A stretch of DNA of 64,000 nt. Source: UBA583 sp964429995. GTDB lineage: Archaea; Nanobdellota; Nanobdellia; Woesearchaeales; UBA583. A program made the translations under genes and the position numbers. The notes under the pieces were generated by a model. The model ran no database searches and was not told the origin of the DNA. It worked only from the letters and a program-made list of their open reading frames with translations. Where the stretch lies: NCBI GenBank assembly GCA_964429995.1, contig CAYSDY010000004.1, positions 8,047 to 72,046 of the forward strand. Reading direction: 5' to 3'. Shown piece by piece: positions 9,875 to 18,669 of the stretch; position 1 is the stretch's first letter, and every line of letters begins with the position of its first letter.

Positions 9875-10372
9875 CTAACTCAAAAGAAATAATGTTCTTT
9901 TTTTTGCAATTTGAAATCTGTCCTCTGATGGTTCAGAAAATATTGGTATTCTTCCATCTATAAAATATAATTTTTTATCTTTGGTAACTATAAAATTCTC
10001 TTTATATATATAAAAATCAATAACCCATTCTTTTTTATCAAGCATTTTTTTAATTCCCTCTTTAAATTGTTTATTTTGTTCTAATCCTAATAGCTGTTTG
10101 ATTTCTTTTAATGTATTAATTCTTTTTCCCAAAACATCTTTTTGTATTATCAAATTAATGTTTGATTTAAAATTAAAAAATTTAGTCTCAGGAATATGTT
10201 CATTTAAATATTTTTTCAAACAATTAAAATATTTTTTATGTGATTTTAAATTTCCCAATGGATAAGTTTCATGATCTATTAATGGCTTTATCCAATATTT
10301 TATATTATTGATTTGTTTTGTAAAAATTCTATCTTGTTTGATGTACTCTATTTCATCTTTAATAAATTTCAT
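9875..10372 (-). CDS. Hypothetical protein, possible kinase-like C lobe
   Basis: 165 residues, not recognised with confidence. It is Lys-rich and cytoplasmic, with no membrane helix. The C-terminal stretch DFYIYKENFIVTKDKKLYF followed by IDGR has the spacing of an Asp-x(6)-Asn catalytic loop plus a metal-binding Asp, as in small protein-kinase-like or aminoglycoside-kinase-like folds, but the N lobe is short and no ATP-binding Lys can be identified. The kinase idea is weak inference. The gene stands alone between the DUF285 gene (converging) and the Cys-rich gene. Confidence 0.55.
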   Translation of the reverse strand: MKFIKDEIEYIKQDRIFTKQINNIKYWIKPLIDHETYPLGNLKSHKKYFNCLKKYLNEHIPETKFFNFKSNINLIIQKDVLGKRINTLKEIKQLLGLEQNKQFKEGIKKMLDKKEWVIDFYIYKENFIVTKDKKLYFIDGRIPIFSEPSEDRFQIAKKRTLFLLS

Positions 10373-10446
10373 GTAATATAAAAAATACTTTATTTGATAA
10401 ATTTATCCTCAAAAAAATTAAATATACTAATTAATTTTAAAATTCG

Positions 10447-10986
10447 TCAAATAACCTTGTGCTTAATCTCTCTTAAAAATCTTTTAATAAGAACTCCATC
10501 AACATTTAAAACAGAATAAGAATAATCATCAATGTCTGTAAGCTTTAATAACCATTCAATATATTCTTTTTTAATTTTATCATCAAGCCTCTTATATATT
10601 TTAACTGTTTCACATTCAAAATTAACATCACAATGTCCCCACCTTAAATCTTTTTGCGATATAAACAAGAATTCCTTTTTATCAACAAGATCATTTATGT
10701 TCTTATGTAAAGGACATGCAAAAACACCATTATCAAATTTTACAAGATTAGTACAAACCCCACTATCTGAAACAGCCCAGTTATCATCAGAAAACCTATC
10801 TCTAAATCTTAAAAGATTTAAACTTGATACAACCCTTATTTTCCTAAATTCATAAGTATTACTATTAATCTGCTTTGTAACACTTGCTTTTGATTTAAAT
10901 TTTCTACCACAACATCCAAAACATGAAATGTTTTTTAGTTGACAAACTGAATAAGTACAAACATCATTATTATCTTTTGAATCCAT
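10447..10986 (-). CDS. Cys-rich protein, probable metal- or Fe-S-binding
   Basis: 179 residues. The N terminus has a dense cysteine set (CTYSVCQLKNISCFGCCGRKF), and two more groups follow (DSGVCTNLVKF with FACPLHK, and WGHCDVNFECETVK). This recalls cysteine-rich cluster or zinc sites, but I do not recognise the family. There is no signal peptide or membrane helix. It lies 17 bp downstream of the thermosome gene on the same strand and is probably read through from it. Confidence 0.6.
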   Translation of the reverse strand: MDSKDNNDVCTYSVCQLKNISCFGCCGRKFKSKASVTKQINSNTYEFRKIRVVSSLNLLRFRDRFSDDNWAVSDSGVCTNLVKFDNGVFACPLHKNINDLVDKKEFLFISQKDLRWGHCDVNFECETVKIYKRLDDKIKKEYIEWLLKLTDIDDYSYSVLNVDGVLIKRFLREIKHKVI

Positions 10987-11003
10987 CGTTAAATTTTACA
11001 TAA

Positions 11004-12581
11004 CTAAATATTAATACTATCTTTACTTATCTTTTTTGCAGCAATAACATCATCAATACGAAGTATCATAGAAACTATCTCACTTGCAGACTTCAATGCC
11101 TGATTCTTAATATTTACAGGCTCTATTATCTTATTTGATATAGTATTATCAACAACACCAGTAAATCCATCAAGACCACAAAATTTTAATCCCTTCTCAT
11201 GATTTGAAATCATCTTTGCAATAGTTTCTATCTCATCAAATCCACAGTTCTCACATAAAGTCTTAGGTATTGATAAAAACGCCTGTGCAAATGCTGTAAT
11301 TATCATTTGTTCCTTACCCTCAAATGTCTTTGCGTACTTTAGTAATTCCTTGTAAACCTCAACTTCAATAGCACCACCACCAGCAACTATTTTTTTTGAT
11401 GAAAAAATTGCAAGAACATCCCCTATAGCATCGTCTATTGCTCTTTCTATCTCATCAATTACCTGTTTTGTTGATGCTTTTAAAACCAATGTTGCAACTC
11501 TTGAATTTTTAACATTCTCAATAAATACATATTTTTCATCCAAAATGTTTTTAACAGAAATATCAGCACATCCAAATCCTACACTATCAATATCATCAAT
11601 TGTTGAAAGTATAGGAACCCTAAGAGCCAAAGATAATTTTTTCATGTCACTATTTCTTGTTCTTCTTGTTGCAATTATACCTTCTTTTGCTAAATAATAT
11701 GCAACATTATCATCAATCCCTTTCTGACATGCAACAAAATCTATACCAAGATCTTTAATCTTATATGCAATAGATTTTAAATAATTATGTTCACTTAACA
11801 AAAAATTATTATATTCTTCAGGTGAGTTTATTGCAATATTTGTGTTAGCATCAAGCTCTCTTACTTCTAATGGGAAATCAATAAGTAAAATTTTAGCATC
11901 TTTCTTAAAATTAGGCATGTTAGGGTTTGCAACATCTCTATCAAGAACTATACCTTCCATAAGAAAACTATCATTAACATCACCTCCAACAACCTTATGA
12001 ACTTTTATAGATTCTTTTGAAAAATTACCATTATAACCAACCATGTTAAATGTATCATACAAAAGTTCTGACAATTTTGATTTTGAATACTCTGCAACTT
12101 TTCCTGTCATTGCAGTTTCACACACCTGTAAAATCACATCCTTTGATTTTATGTCAACCTCAACTGCATTATCAGCTATAATTTTTAATGCCTTAACCGA
12201 TGCCATTTTAAAGCCTCTTATTACAATTGTTGGATGAATCTTCTTATCTATTAAATCTTTGGCATTAGACAATAACTCTCCACTTAATATTACAGCTGTA
12301 GTAGTTCCATCACCAACTTCATTTTCCTGTGTCCTTGCAACTTCAACAAGCATTTTTGCACCAGGATGTTCTATATCCATTTCTTTTAATATTTTAACAC
12401 CATCATTTGTAACAATAGTATCACCCATATTGTCTATAAGCATTTTATCCATCCCCATTGGCCCTAAAGTAGTCTTAACTATTGAAGAAATCATTTTTGC
12501 GGCCTCAATATTTGAAGTTAATGCATCTGTTCCTTTTGTCCTGCTTGTACCTTCATCCAAAACATCAGTCTTGTTAACCAT
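11004..12581 (-). CDS. ths: Thermosome subunit (group II chaperonin)
   Basis: 525 residues, normal for the family. Hallmarks are TTLGPMGMDKMLID near residue 40, VTNDGVKIL, the nucleotide-site GDGTTT near residue 90, and the C-terminal VVAGGGAIEVE (archaeal AGGGA motif). It forms the double-ring ATP-dependent folding chamber of the archaeal cytosol. No prefoldin or second subunit is in the window. The extreme C terminus (KISKDSINI) lacks the usual Gly-Met-rich tail. A TTTATAAA box sits 23-30 nt before the ATG. Confidence 0.97.
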   Translation of the reverse strand: MVNKTDVLDEGTSRTKGTDALTSNIEAAKMISSIVKTTLGPMGMDKMLIDNMGDTIVTNDGVKILKEMDIEHPGAKMLVEVARTQENEVGDGTTTAVILSGELLSNAKDLIDKKIHPTIVIRGFKMASVKALKIIADNAVEVDIKSKDVILQVCETAMTGKVAEYSKSKLSELLYDTFNMVGYNGNFSKESIKVHKVVGGDVNDSFLMEGIVLDRDVANPNMPNFKKDAKILLIDFPLEVRELDANTNIAINSPEEYNNFLLSEHNYLKSIAYKIKDLGIDFVACQKGIDDNVAYYLAKEGIIATRRTRNSDMKKLSLALRVPILSTIDDIDSVGFGCADISVKNILDEKYVFIENVKNSRVATLVLKASTKQVIDEIERAIDDAIGDVLAIFSSKKIVAGGGAIEVEVYKELLKYAKTFEGKEQMIITAFAQAFLSIPKTLCENCGFDEIETIAKMISNHEKGLKFCGLDGFTGVVDNTISNKIIEPVNIKNQALKSASEIVSMILRIDDVIAAKKISKDSINI

Positions 12582-12603
12582 AATGAATGATAAGAATAAG
12601 AAT

Positions 12604-12611
12604 TTTATAAA
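12604..12611 (-). promoter_or_regulatory. TATA box of thermosome gene
   Basis: TTTATAAA, 23-30 nt upstream of the thermosome ATG (12581), the spacing expected for an archaeal TATA box with little or no leader. Confidence 0.6.
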
Positions 12612-12634
12612 AATTTGTAATTTAATTGCTTATT

Positions 12635-14071
12635 TTATGGATCATATGTGCAACGAAAACCAATATAACAGGCAACAAGAGAAGGTGCCATATCCAAACG
12701 CAATCCAAAAGCACCTGCAGAAACAACATTATCAGATCCACCACCTGATAGGAAGGCATGAATATTTCCACCACCTTGTGCAGAATCATCATCAGGTAAT
12801 ATTTTACCTATACCATTAGCAGATGTCAATGATTTGTTAGAAGGCTTTAAATGATCATAATCAGAAGATATTTGTGTCCACTCATACCAACTAAAAACTT
12901 TTCCTAAAGAACTATCAACATTATTATTATACGTATCACTATTCCATTCCCAAACATTTCCTCCAATATCCCAAACATGTTCTCCATTCTTTAAAACCAA
13001 TACTCTTCTTTGGTCTGATGTACCACTATTTCCTGTACCATCAAAAAAATCATTAGTATTTGTAACAGCTAAGACAAAACCTGGCACATTATCAGAATGA
13101 CCTCTGTAAATCAACCCATTGCCAACCATTTCACTATCCCAGTTTTCTGGCATCTCTTCAATTTCCCTTCCAATAGCAACCCATTCAGAACGACTAATCA
13201 ATTTATAACCAGGTCCTAATGCTGAACATGCTGATATTGCTTCTGTTTGGCTAACATAAGTTATAGGCTCATATTCAAAAGAAGATGCAACACTCATATT
13301 CCCTGCTACAGCACTATACTGCCAACCTCTATAACCTCCCATATCCTGTGTCTTTAAAGTAATATCTGCAAATTTTGCCTCATATTTCATAACATAAAAA
13401 TCATTATTTATACCCAAATCTTCATTTGCAAATACAAGTACCCATTCTCCACCATTTGTTGGTGCTAAACTATCATTACATGATAAATATGAATATTCAC
13501 TTGAGCCATCCAAAACTCCATTTACACATGTTCTTTCTTGTGAAATTGCCAAACATCCTTCCAAACTATTATATGGTTTATTATATTTATAGAATGTTTG
13601 TGATGTTTGTGATTCAAGCACAATACTTCCAACTGAACATGTCTTAGGTTTTGGTTTGTAATAAATTTTCTTCTCAATCAAACCCTTATCTGTAACTATC
13701 AAAATCTCTGGATCATAACGACTGACATTTTCAAGGCATAAACTGACATCTATTTCAAAAATTCCTTTTTCATAAACCGTATCATTATCATAACAACTAA
13801 CACCATCAATTTTTATATCTTTAATCGTAAAATCTGAACCAACGTTCTTTAGATACAAAACATTTCCAACAACTGTTTCTATTCCAAAAGATGAAACATC
13901 ATTATAAGAAGATGTTTCAACTTCTGAAAAAACATTTGATGAATACATCAAAAACCAATCCTGAAAACCAATAACAGCAACTACTGCAACAACTAACAAT
14001 AAAGCTGTAGCAACTACTGCAGACATAGATTTTCTATTCTTGCAATCACAAAACACAAGTCTGTTTGTCAT
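12635..14071 (-). CDS. Pilin-anchored C-type-lectin/FGE-fold protein, candidate DGR target
   Basis: 478 residues from the ATG ending at 14071; a TATA box 22-29 nt away supports that start over the TTG at 14080. The N terminus is an archaeal prepilin-type signal (RKSMSAVVATALLLVVAVVA). A stalk domain (VGNVLYLKNVG...IKDIKIDG..C) and a Cys linker match the DUF285 protein. From about residue 210 the FGE-sulfatase/C-type-lectin fold appears: VMKYEAKF, KLISRSEW, GNVWEWN and the terminal GFRC. It is about 60% identical to the protein ending at 62700, except in the last ~30 residues, where variable sites alternate with fixed Gly/Phe/Leu/Ala-Pro-Ser. FGE-type catalytic function is unlikely; display or binding fits better. 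Confidence 0.8.
   Translation of the reverse strand: MTNRLVFCDCKNRKSMSAVVATALLLVVAVVAVIGFQDWFLMYSSNVFSEVETSSYNDVSSFGIETVVGNVLYLKNVGSDFTIKDIKIDGVSCYDNDTVYEKGIFEIDVSLCLENVSRYDPEILIVTDKGLIEKKIYYKPKPKTCSVGSIVLESQTSQTFYKYNKPYNSLEGCLAISQERTCVNGVLDGSSEYSYLSCNDSLAPTNGGEWVLVFANEDLGINNDFYVMKYEAKFADITLKTQDMGGYRGWQYSAVAGNMSVASSFEYEPITYVSQTEAISACSALGPGYKLISRSEWVAIGREIEEMPENWDSEMVGNGLIYRGHSDNVPGFVLAVTNTNDFFDGTGNSGTSDQRRVLVLKNGEHVWDIGGNVWEWNSDTYNNNVDSSLGKVFSWYEWTQISSDYDHLKPSNKSLTSANGIGKILPDDDSAQGGGNIHAFLSGGGSDNVVSAGAFGLRLDMAPSLVACYIGFRCTYDP
12650..12745 (-). other. Candidate DGR variable region (copy A)
   Basis: The region codes for GGGSDNVVSAGAFGLR then LDMAPSLVACYIGFRC. Compared with the copy at 62715-62810, fixed residues are G-G, G, F, L, L, A-P-S and GFRC. 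The sites between differ at first and second codon positions, and most of their codons end in T or C (gat, aat, tct, cgt, gat, ctt, gtt, gcc, tgt, tat), as expected if AAC/AAT template codons had been adenine-mutagenised. No template repeat or reverse transcriptase is visible nearby. Confidence 0.55.
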
Positions 14072-14092
14072 AGCAATCAACTTTTATTCTGT

Positions 14093-14100
14093 ATTTATAA
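14093..14100 (-). promoter_or_regulatory. TATA box of lectin-fold gene A
   Basis: ATTTATAA on the + strand, read in reverse, 22-29 nt before the ATG at 14071. It leaves no space for the upstream TTG start, which supports the shorter protein. Confidence 0.5.
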
Positions 14101-14146
14101 TCATTTGTAACTTATATTAACAATAACTTAAATTTTAAATAAAAAA

Positions 14147-14752
14147 TTATTTATAACATTCTCTTAAAATTCCTTCATTAACAATATTTTTACAATATGA
14201 TAAATCATTATTTTCAAATCTTAAATTAAGATTGAAATTATCATGACACAATCCCTTAAATACAACATCTTTAATCTTATCACAATAAGCTGAATCCATA
14301 TTTTTTACTGCAAGGTCCGACTTATTTAAAAAGTCAACAGACAATAAACATTCATCCTTAATAGTTTGATCATCTATAAGATAACAATAAGAATCATTCC
14401 TATATGATACTGCCCTACCTTTCAGACATAAGTAATCAGTTTTATCACAATCCTTAAAAAAATTTAAACAGATTTCCTTTCTTTCTGAATCACTTATAAG
14501 ATGACATCTCTTAACATCCTTATGTTCTATTGCATAAATACTATTAAGTTCATCCATTAATTCTATTTCTTCTTTATCATATTCTGATGTGTTTTTTGCA
14601 ACAAAATCAGCATTATTAACAAGTCTGCTATTATCAACAATTGAAATATCCCTAATTGTAAGCATAAAAAACATTAACATAAACAAGACAAATAAAATAA
14701 AAAATACAAGAACGTGCATATTGTATTCCTCAACTTTTTTACGATTAGTCAT
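14147..14752 (-). CDS. Membrane-anchored Cys-repeat extracellular protein
   Basis: About 201 residues from the ATG ending at 14752. One N-terminal membrane helix (VLVFFILFVLFMLMFFMLTI) is followed by an outside domain with a repeating cysteine pattern: CHLISDSERKEIC, CYLIDDQTIKDEC, CDKIKDVVFKGLC and CKNIVNEGILREC, i.e. C-x-x-I-x(5-7)-K/R-x-x-C about every 35-40 residues. Paired cysteines within helical hairpins are likely. The family is unknown to me; similar Cys hairpin repeats occur in secreted proteins of DPANN archaea (general impression). Confidence 0.65.
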   Translation of the reverse strand: MTNRKKVEEYNMHVLVFFILFVLFMLMFFMLTIRDISIVDNSRLVNNADFVAKNTSEYDKEEIELMDELNSIYAIEHKDVKRCHLISDSERKEICLNFFKDCDKTDYLCLKGRAVSYRNDSYCYLIDDQTIKDECLLSVDFLNKSDLAVKNMDSAYCDKIKDVVFKGLCHDNFNLNLRFENNDLSYCKNIVNEGILRECYK

Positions 14753-14829
14753 AATAAAAAAAAACCTCCATAGGATACGCACATATTTTAAAAATTAAAT
14801 AAAAGTGTTACCACTAAAACAAGTAACTA

Positions 14830-16758
14830 TCATTTTTCAATACTCTTTTTTATCTCATCAAGCCGATCTCTACACTTTATGGCATTTTCAAAGTCAAGTG
14901 ATGCTGCATATTTTTTCATTTTACTTTCAAGTTCTATCATTTCTTTTTCTATCTGATTTTTTGTTAAATGCTTTGTAGTTTTTATTTCACGAGCTTTATT
15001 ATCAACATTTTTAACAACTGTTTTAGGTGTTATATTATGAATCTTATTATACTCTATCTGAACGTATCTTCTTTTATTTGTAATATCCATTGCAGATTTT
15101 ATTGACTCTGTTATTCTATCAGCATACATTATAACCTTACCAAAACTATTTCTTGATGCTCTTCCTATTGTTTGTATAAGACTTCTTTGATCTCTTAAAA
15201 AACCTTCCTTGTCAGCATCAAGTATGCATACCAAAGAAACCTCAGGAATATCCAAACCTTCTCTTAACAAATTTATTCCTACAAGTACATCAAATTTTCC
15301 AAGCCTTAACTCTCTTATTATCTCTATCCTGTCAAGTGCATCAATATCAGAATGCATATATCTAACCTTAATATTTCTTAATGATAAATATTCTGTAAGA
15401 TCCTGAGACATCTTTTTTGTCAAAGTTGTAACAAGAACCCTAAACCCACTATTCACAACTTCTTTTATCTGTAAAAGTAAATCTTCAACCTGATTATCAA
15501 TAGGTTTTATTTCTATTTCTGGATCTAGTAAACCAGTAGGCCTTATTATAAGTTCTGAAACATTTTTTGAATTTGTAATTTCATAATCAGCAGGTGTTGC
15601 TGAAACAAAAACCAAATGATTAAAATATTTCTCAAACTCTTCAAACTTTAAAGGTCTGTTATCAAAAGCAGAAGGAAGTCTAAATCCAAAATCAACAAGA
15701 TTTTTCTTTCTTGAATAATCTCCCTTATACATAGCTCTTGACTGAGGTATAGTTTGATGCGATTCATCAATAAGCATTAAAAAATCAGAAGGAAAATAGT
15801 CTAGCAACACAAAAGATGGCTCTCCTTTTTTTCTTCCATCAAAATATCTTGAATAATTCTCTATACCATTACAATATCCAACTTCTTTCATCATTTCAAT
15901 ATCATATCTAACCTTTTGTTTTAATCTTTCACTCTCAAGTATGCCTAAATCTTTTACCCTTTCATTAAGATCGTTTTCTATCTGTAATATTGCATTGTTA
16001 AGTTTTTCTTCAGGTACAACAAATTGTTTTGCAGGATATATTCTTATCTCATCTAAATCATTTATTTTTTTAAAAGTTATCCTATCAAGCTCTTTTACAG
16101 ATTCAACAACATCACCAAAAAGTTCAATCCTAATTATTATATCCTCATAAGCAGGCATTATATCGATAACATCTCCAATCATTCTAAATGTTGAATTATT
16201 AGATAACCCTCTATCTCTTGTGTACTGTATATCAACCAATGATTTTAAGAATTTTTTTATTTCAAGTTTTTCACCAATTTTAACAGCAACAGACAAATCC
16301 TTAAAATCCTTAGGATTCCCAGATCCATATATGCAAGATATTGAAGCTATAACTATAGTATCTTTTCTTGACATAAGAGATGCAATAGCTTTTATTCTCA
16401 TCTTCTCAATTTCAGAATTAACAGTAGCTTCTTTTTCAATATATGTATCTGATGTTGGAATATAACTTTCAGGCTGATAATAATCATAATAAGAAATAAA
16501 ATATTCAACTCTATTTTCAGGAAATAATTGTTTAAATTCCTGATAAAGTTGTGCTGCTAATATCTTATTATGAGCTAAAACTAATGTAGGTTTATTATAT
16601 TTTTTAATTATGTTTGCCATACAAAATGTTTTACCAGAACCAGTTATTCCAAGTAATGTCTGTTTATCATAATCCTTATTAAGTCCATTAACTATACTCT
16701 CAACAGCTTTTGATTGAGCATCTGACATCTCAAAATTAGAAACAAGTTTAAAATCCAT
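14830..16758 (-). CDS. uvrB: Excinuclease ABC subunit B
   Basis: 642 residues, standard length. Walker A GITGSGKT near residue 38, the beta-hairpin tyrosines YYDYYQPESYIP used to insert into the DNA duplex, Walker B-type LIDESH, helicase motifs ending in QTIGRASRN, and a C-terminal UVR motif (KYAASLDFENAIKCRDR) that contacts UvrC. It verifies damage found by UvrA in nucleotide excision repair. It is divergent from uvrC, with uvrA nearby, so all three subunits sit within 7 kb. UvrABC in archaea is usually explained by transfer from bacteria. Confidence 0.98.
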   Translation of the reverse strand: MDFKLVSNFEMSDAQSKAVESIVNGLNKDYDKQTLLGITGSGKTFCMANIIKKYNKPTLVLAHNKILAAQLYQEFKQLFPENRVEYFISYYDYYQPESYIPTSDTYIEKEATVNSEIEKMRIKAIASLMSRKDTIVIASISCIYGSGNPKDFKDLSVAVKIGEKLEIKKFLKSLVDIQYTRDRGLSNNSTFRMIGDVIDIMPAYEDIIIRIELFGDVVESVKELDRITFKKINDLDEIRIYPAKQFVVPEEKLNNAILQIENDLNERVKDLGILESERLKQKVRYDIEMMKEVGYCNGIENYSRYFDGRKKGEPSFVLLDYFPSDFLMLIDESHQTIPQSRAMYKGDYSRKKNLVDFGFRLPSAFDNRPLKFEEFEKYFNHLVFVSATPADYEITNSKNVSELIIRPTGLLDPEIEIKPIDNQVEDLLLQIKEVVNSGFRVLVTTLTKKMSQDLTEYLSLRNIKVRYMHSDIDALDRIEIIRELRLGKFDVLVGINLLREGLDIPEVSLVCILDADKEGFLRDQRSLIQTIGRASRNSFGKVIMYADRITESIKSAMDITNKRRYVQIEYNKIHNITPKTVVKNVDNKAREIKTTKHLTKNQIEKEMIELESKMKKYAASLDFENAIKCRDRLDEIKKSIEK

Positions 16759-16779
16759 AAGAATTCTAATTATTCATTA

Positions 16780-16787
16780 TTTATAAA
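16780..16787 (-). promoter_or_regulatory. TATA box of uvrB
   Basis: TTTATAAA, 22-29 nt before the uvrB ATG at 16758. Confidence 0.55.
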
Positions 16788-16856
16788 ATATACCAACAAC
16801 TACAATTTTTAACAAAAACAAAAATATAAAAAACAAACAAACCATATATATAGTAA

Positions 16857-18431
16857 ATGTTGAAAAATATATTAGAAAATTTGCCTAATAATCCTGGAGT
16901 ATATATTTTTAAAAATGAAAAAAAAGAAATAATATACATAGGTAAAGCAAAAAATCTAAGTAAAAGAGTAAAATCATATTTTTCTGATTCAACAATAAAA
17001 ACAGCAAAAACTTCTGTTTTAGTAACCCACATAAAAAACATAGAATACATTATAGTTGATAATGAAATAGAAGCATTACTTCTTGAAAACAAATTAATAA
17101 AAACACATAAGCCAAAATATAACATAAGTCTTAAAGATTCAAAAACATATGCATACATACAAATAACAGATGAAAATATCCCTAAAATCAAATTATCAAG
17201 AATCAATACAGGCAAAAAAAATGATTTTTTTATAGGACCATTCTCAGAAACAATAACAAGAAATCAAATATTTGATGTAACTGTAAGATTATTTAAATTA
17301 ATAACACCTAAAACATATTCTTCAAAATCAACATTAAATTATCAAATAGAAAGAGCACCATCAAAAACTATAAATGACATAAACATTAAAGAATACATGC
17401 AAAATGTTGAATCTGCAAAACAATTTCTTAAAGGCAATATAAACCCTATACTTAAAAAGCTGGAAAATAGAATGAAAGATGAATCAGAAAAGTTGAATTT
17501 TGAAATTGCACAAAAACTTAAAAATGATATTTCAATAATAAAATCATTAAAAGAAAAACAAAAAGTAGATCTTAAGAAAATATATGATCAAGACATAATA
17601 TCTGGTATAGAAAATCAGGCATCAAAAAAAACATTAATTCAGGTATTAAAAATTAAAAAAGGACTTATAACAAAAAAAGAGATATACAATTTTGATTACA
17701 TAAAAGAAGATTTACTTGATGAATTCATAAAAATGTACTACTCAAAAAACATACCTCCAAAAGAAATACTCTTAAATTCCAAACCACAGGAAGAAAAAGA
17801 ACTTTTAGAAGAATACATTTCAAAATTTTCAGCATACAAAACAAAAATAATTATCCCTAAGCAAGGTGAAAAACATAAATTAATATTACTTGCACAAAAA
17901 AATGCAATAGATTCATTTAATGAAAAAAACATATTAGAGGAAATGAAATCAAACCTTAAATTAAAAAGTGTTCCAAATATAATAGAATGCTTTGACATAT
18001 CAAATCTTGGATACTCAGATATTGTTGCAGGTATGGTTCAATTCAAAAACGGTGTTGAAAACAAGCAAGAATACAGAAGATTTAAAATCAAAAGTTTTAG
18101 TGGATACAATGATGATTTTAAGGCAATGCATGAAGTAATATACAGAAGATACAAAAGAATAAAAGAAGAAAAAAAAAACATGCCAGACCTTATAATAATT
18201 GATGGTGGAAAAGGTCAGCTTAATTCTGCAAAATCTGCATTAAAAGAATTAAATTTAAGATGCGACATAATATCTATTGCAAAAAAAAACGAGGAGATAT
18301 ATACATTATATTCATTAAACCCTTTAATATTTGATAAAAATTCAAAAATGCTACTTTTAATAAGACACATAAGAAATTGCGTTCACAACTATGTAATATC
18401 ATATAACAGAAGTAAAAGAAAAATTAAATAA
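16857..18431 (+). CDS. uvrC: Excinuclease ABC subunit C, lacking the HhH tail
   Basis: 524 residues. N-terminal GIY-YIG nuclease (NNPGVYIFKN, IIYIGKAKNLSKRV), a UVR motif (SEKLNFEIAQKLKNDI) that binds UvrB, and the RNase H-like 5' nuclease core (IIECFDISNLGYSDIVAGM; LIIIDGGKGQLN). The protein stops just after HNYVISYNRSKR, where bacterial UvrC continues with ~60-70 residues of tandem helix-hairpin-helix. UvrC makes both incisions in excision repair; the missing tail normally aids DNA binding for the 5' cut. Its last 8 bp overlap the converging DUF3781 gene. Confidence 0.95.
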   Translation: MLKNILENLPNNPGVYIFKNEKKEIIYIGKAKNLSKRVKSYFSDSTIKTAKTSVLVTHIKNIEYIIVDNEIEALLLENKLIKTHKPKYNISLKDSKTYAYIQITDENIPKIKLSRINTGKKNDFFIGPFSETITRNQIFDVTVRLFKLITPKTYSSKSTLNYQIERAPSKTINDINIKEYMQNVESAKQFLKGNINPILKKLENRMKDESEKLNFEIAQKLKNDISIIKSLKEKQKVDLKKIYDQDIISGIENQASKKTLIQVLKIKKGLITKKEIYNFDYIKEDLLDEFIKMYYSKNIPPKEILLNSKPQEEKELLEEYISKFSAYKTKIIIPKQGEKHKLILLAQKNAIDSFNEKNILEEMKSNLKLKSVPNIIECFDISNLGYSDIVAGMVQFKNGVENKQEYRRFKIKSFSGYNDDFKAMHEVIYRRYKRIKEEKKNMPDLIIIDGGKGQLNSAKSALKELNLRCDIISIAKKNEEIYTLYSLNPLIFDKNSKMLLLIRHIRNCVHNYVISYNRSKRKIK

Positions 18432-18669
18432 TATCAACTGTAATTATCCTAAATGTCTTTGAATTAATAGTAATTTTTATACCAGATTTTTTACTATATA
18501 CATAAATATTTTTTCCATTTTTAAAAAAACATTCATCATTTGTTTTATCTAAAACATCAAAAATAAATTTTTCAATTTCTTCTTTAGTAAAATTTTTTTT
18601 AAGCTTTTTATTAATTCTATCATAAACAAGTTCTGTATAACAAACATGTTTTAAGATTTCATCTTTCAT
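18424..18669 (-). CDS. DUF3781 protein
   Basis: 81 residues. The pattern HVCYTELVYDRINKKLKKNF, KEEIEKFIFDVL, FFKNGKNIYV and the closing KITINSKTFRIITVD is that of DUF3781, a small cytoplasmic family of unknown role, mostly bacterial. Its ATG overlaps the uvrA stop by 4 bp (ATGA type), so it is translated in an operon with uvrA. A role in repair is suggested only by that linkage. Confidence 0.75.
   Translation of the reverse strand: MKDEILKHVCYTELVYDRINKKLKKNFTKEEIEKFIFDVLDKTNDECFFKNGKNIYVYSKKSGIKITINSKTFRIITVDII

Noticed and set aside
12259..12819. 186-residue + strand frame opposite the thermosome gene
   Set aside because: Shadow of the conserved thermosome codons; low-complexity product without a family pattern.
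12635..14071. True formylglycine-generating enzyme
   Set aside because: Fold motifs are present, but the pilin anchor, the short domain and variable C terminus point to a binding protein, and no sulfatase is nearby.
16781..17215. 144-residue - strand frame opposite the start of uvrC
   Set aside because: Antisense to the GIY-YIG domain, hydrophobic low-complexity product.
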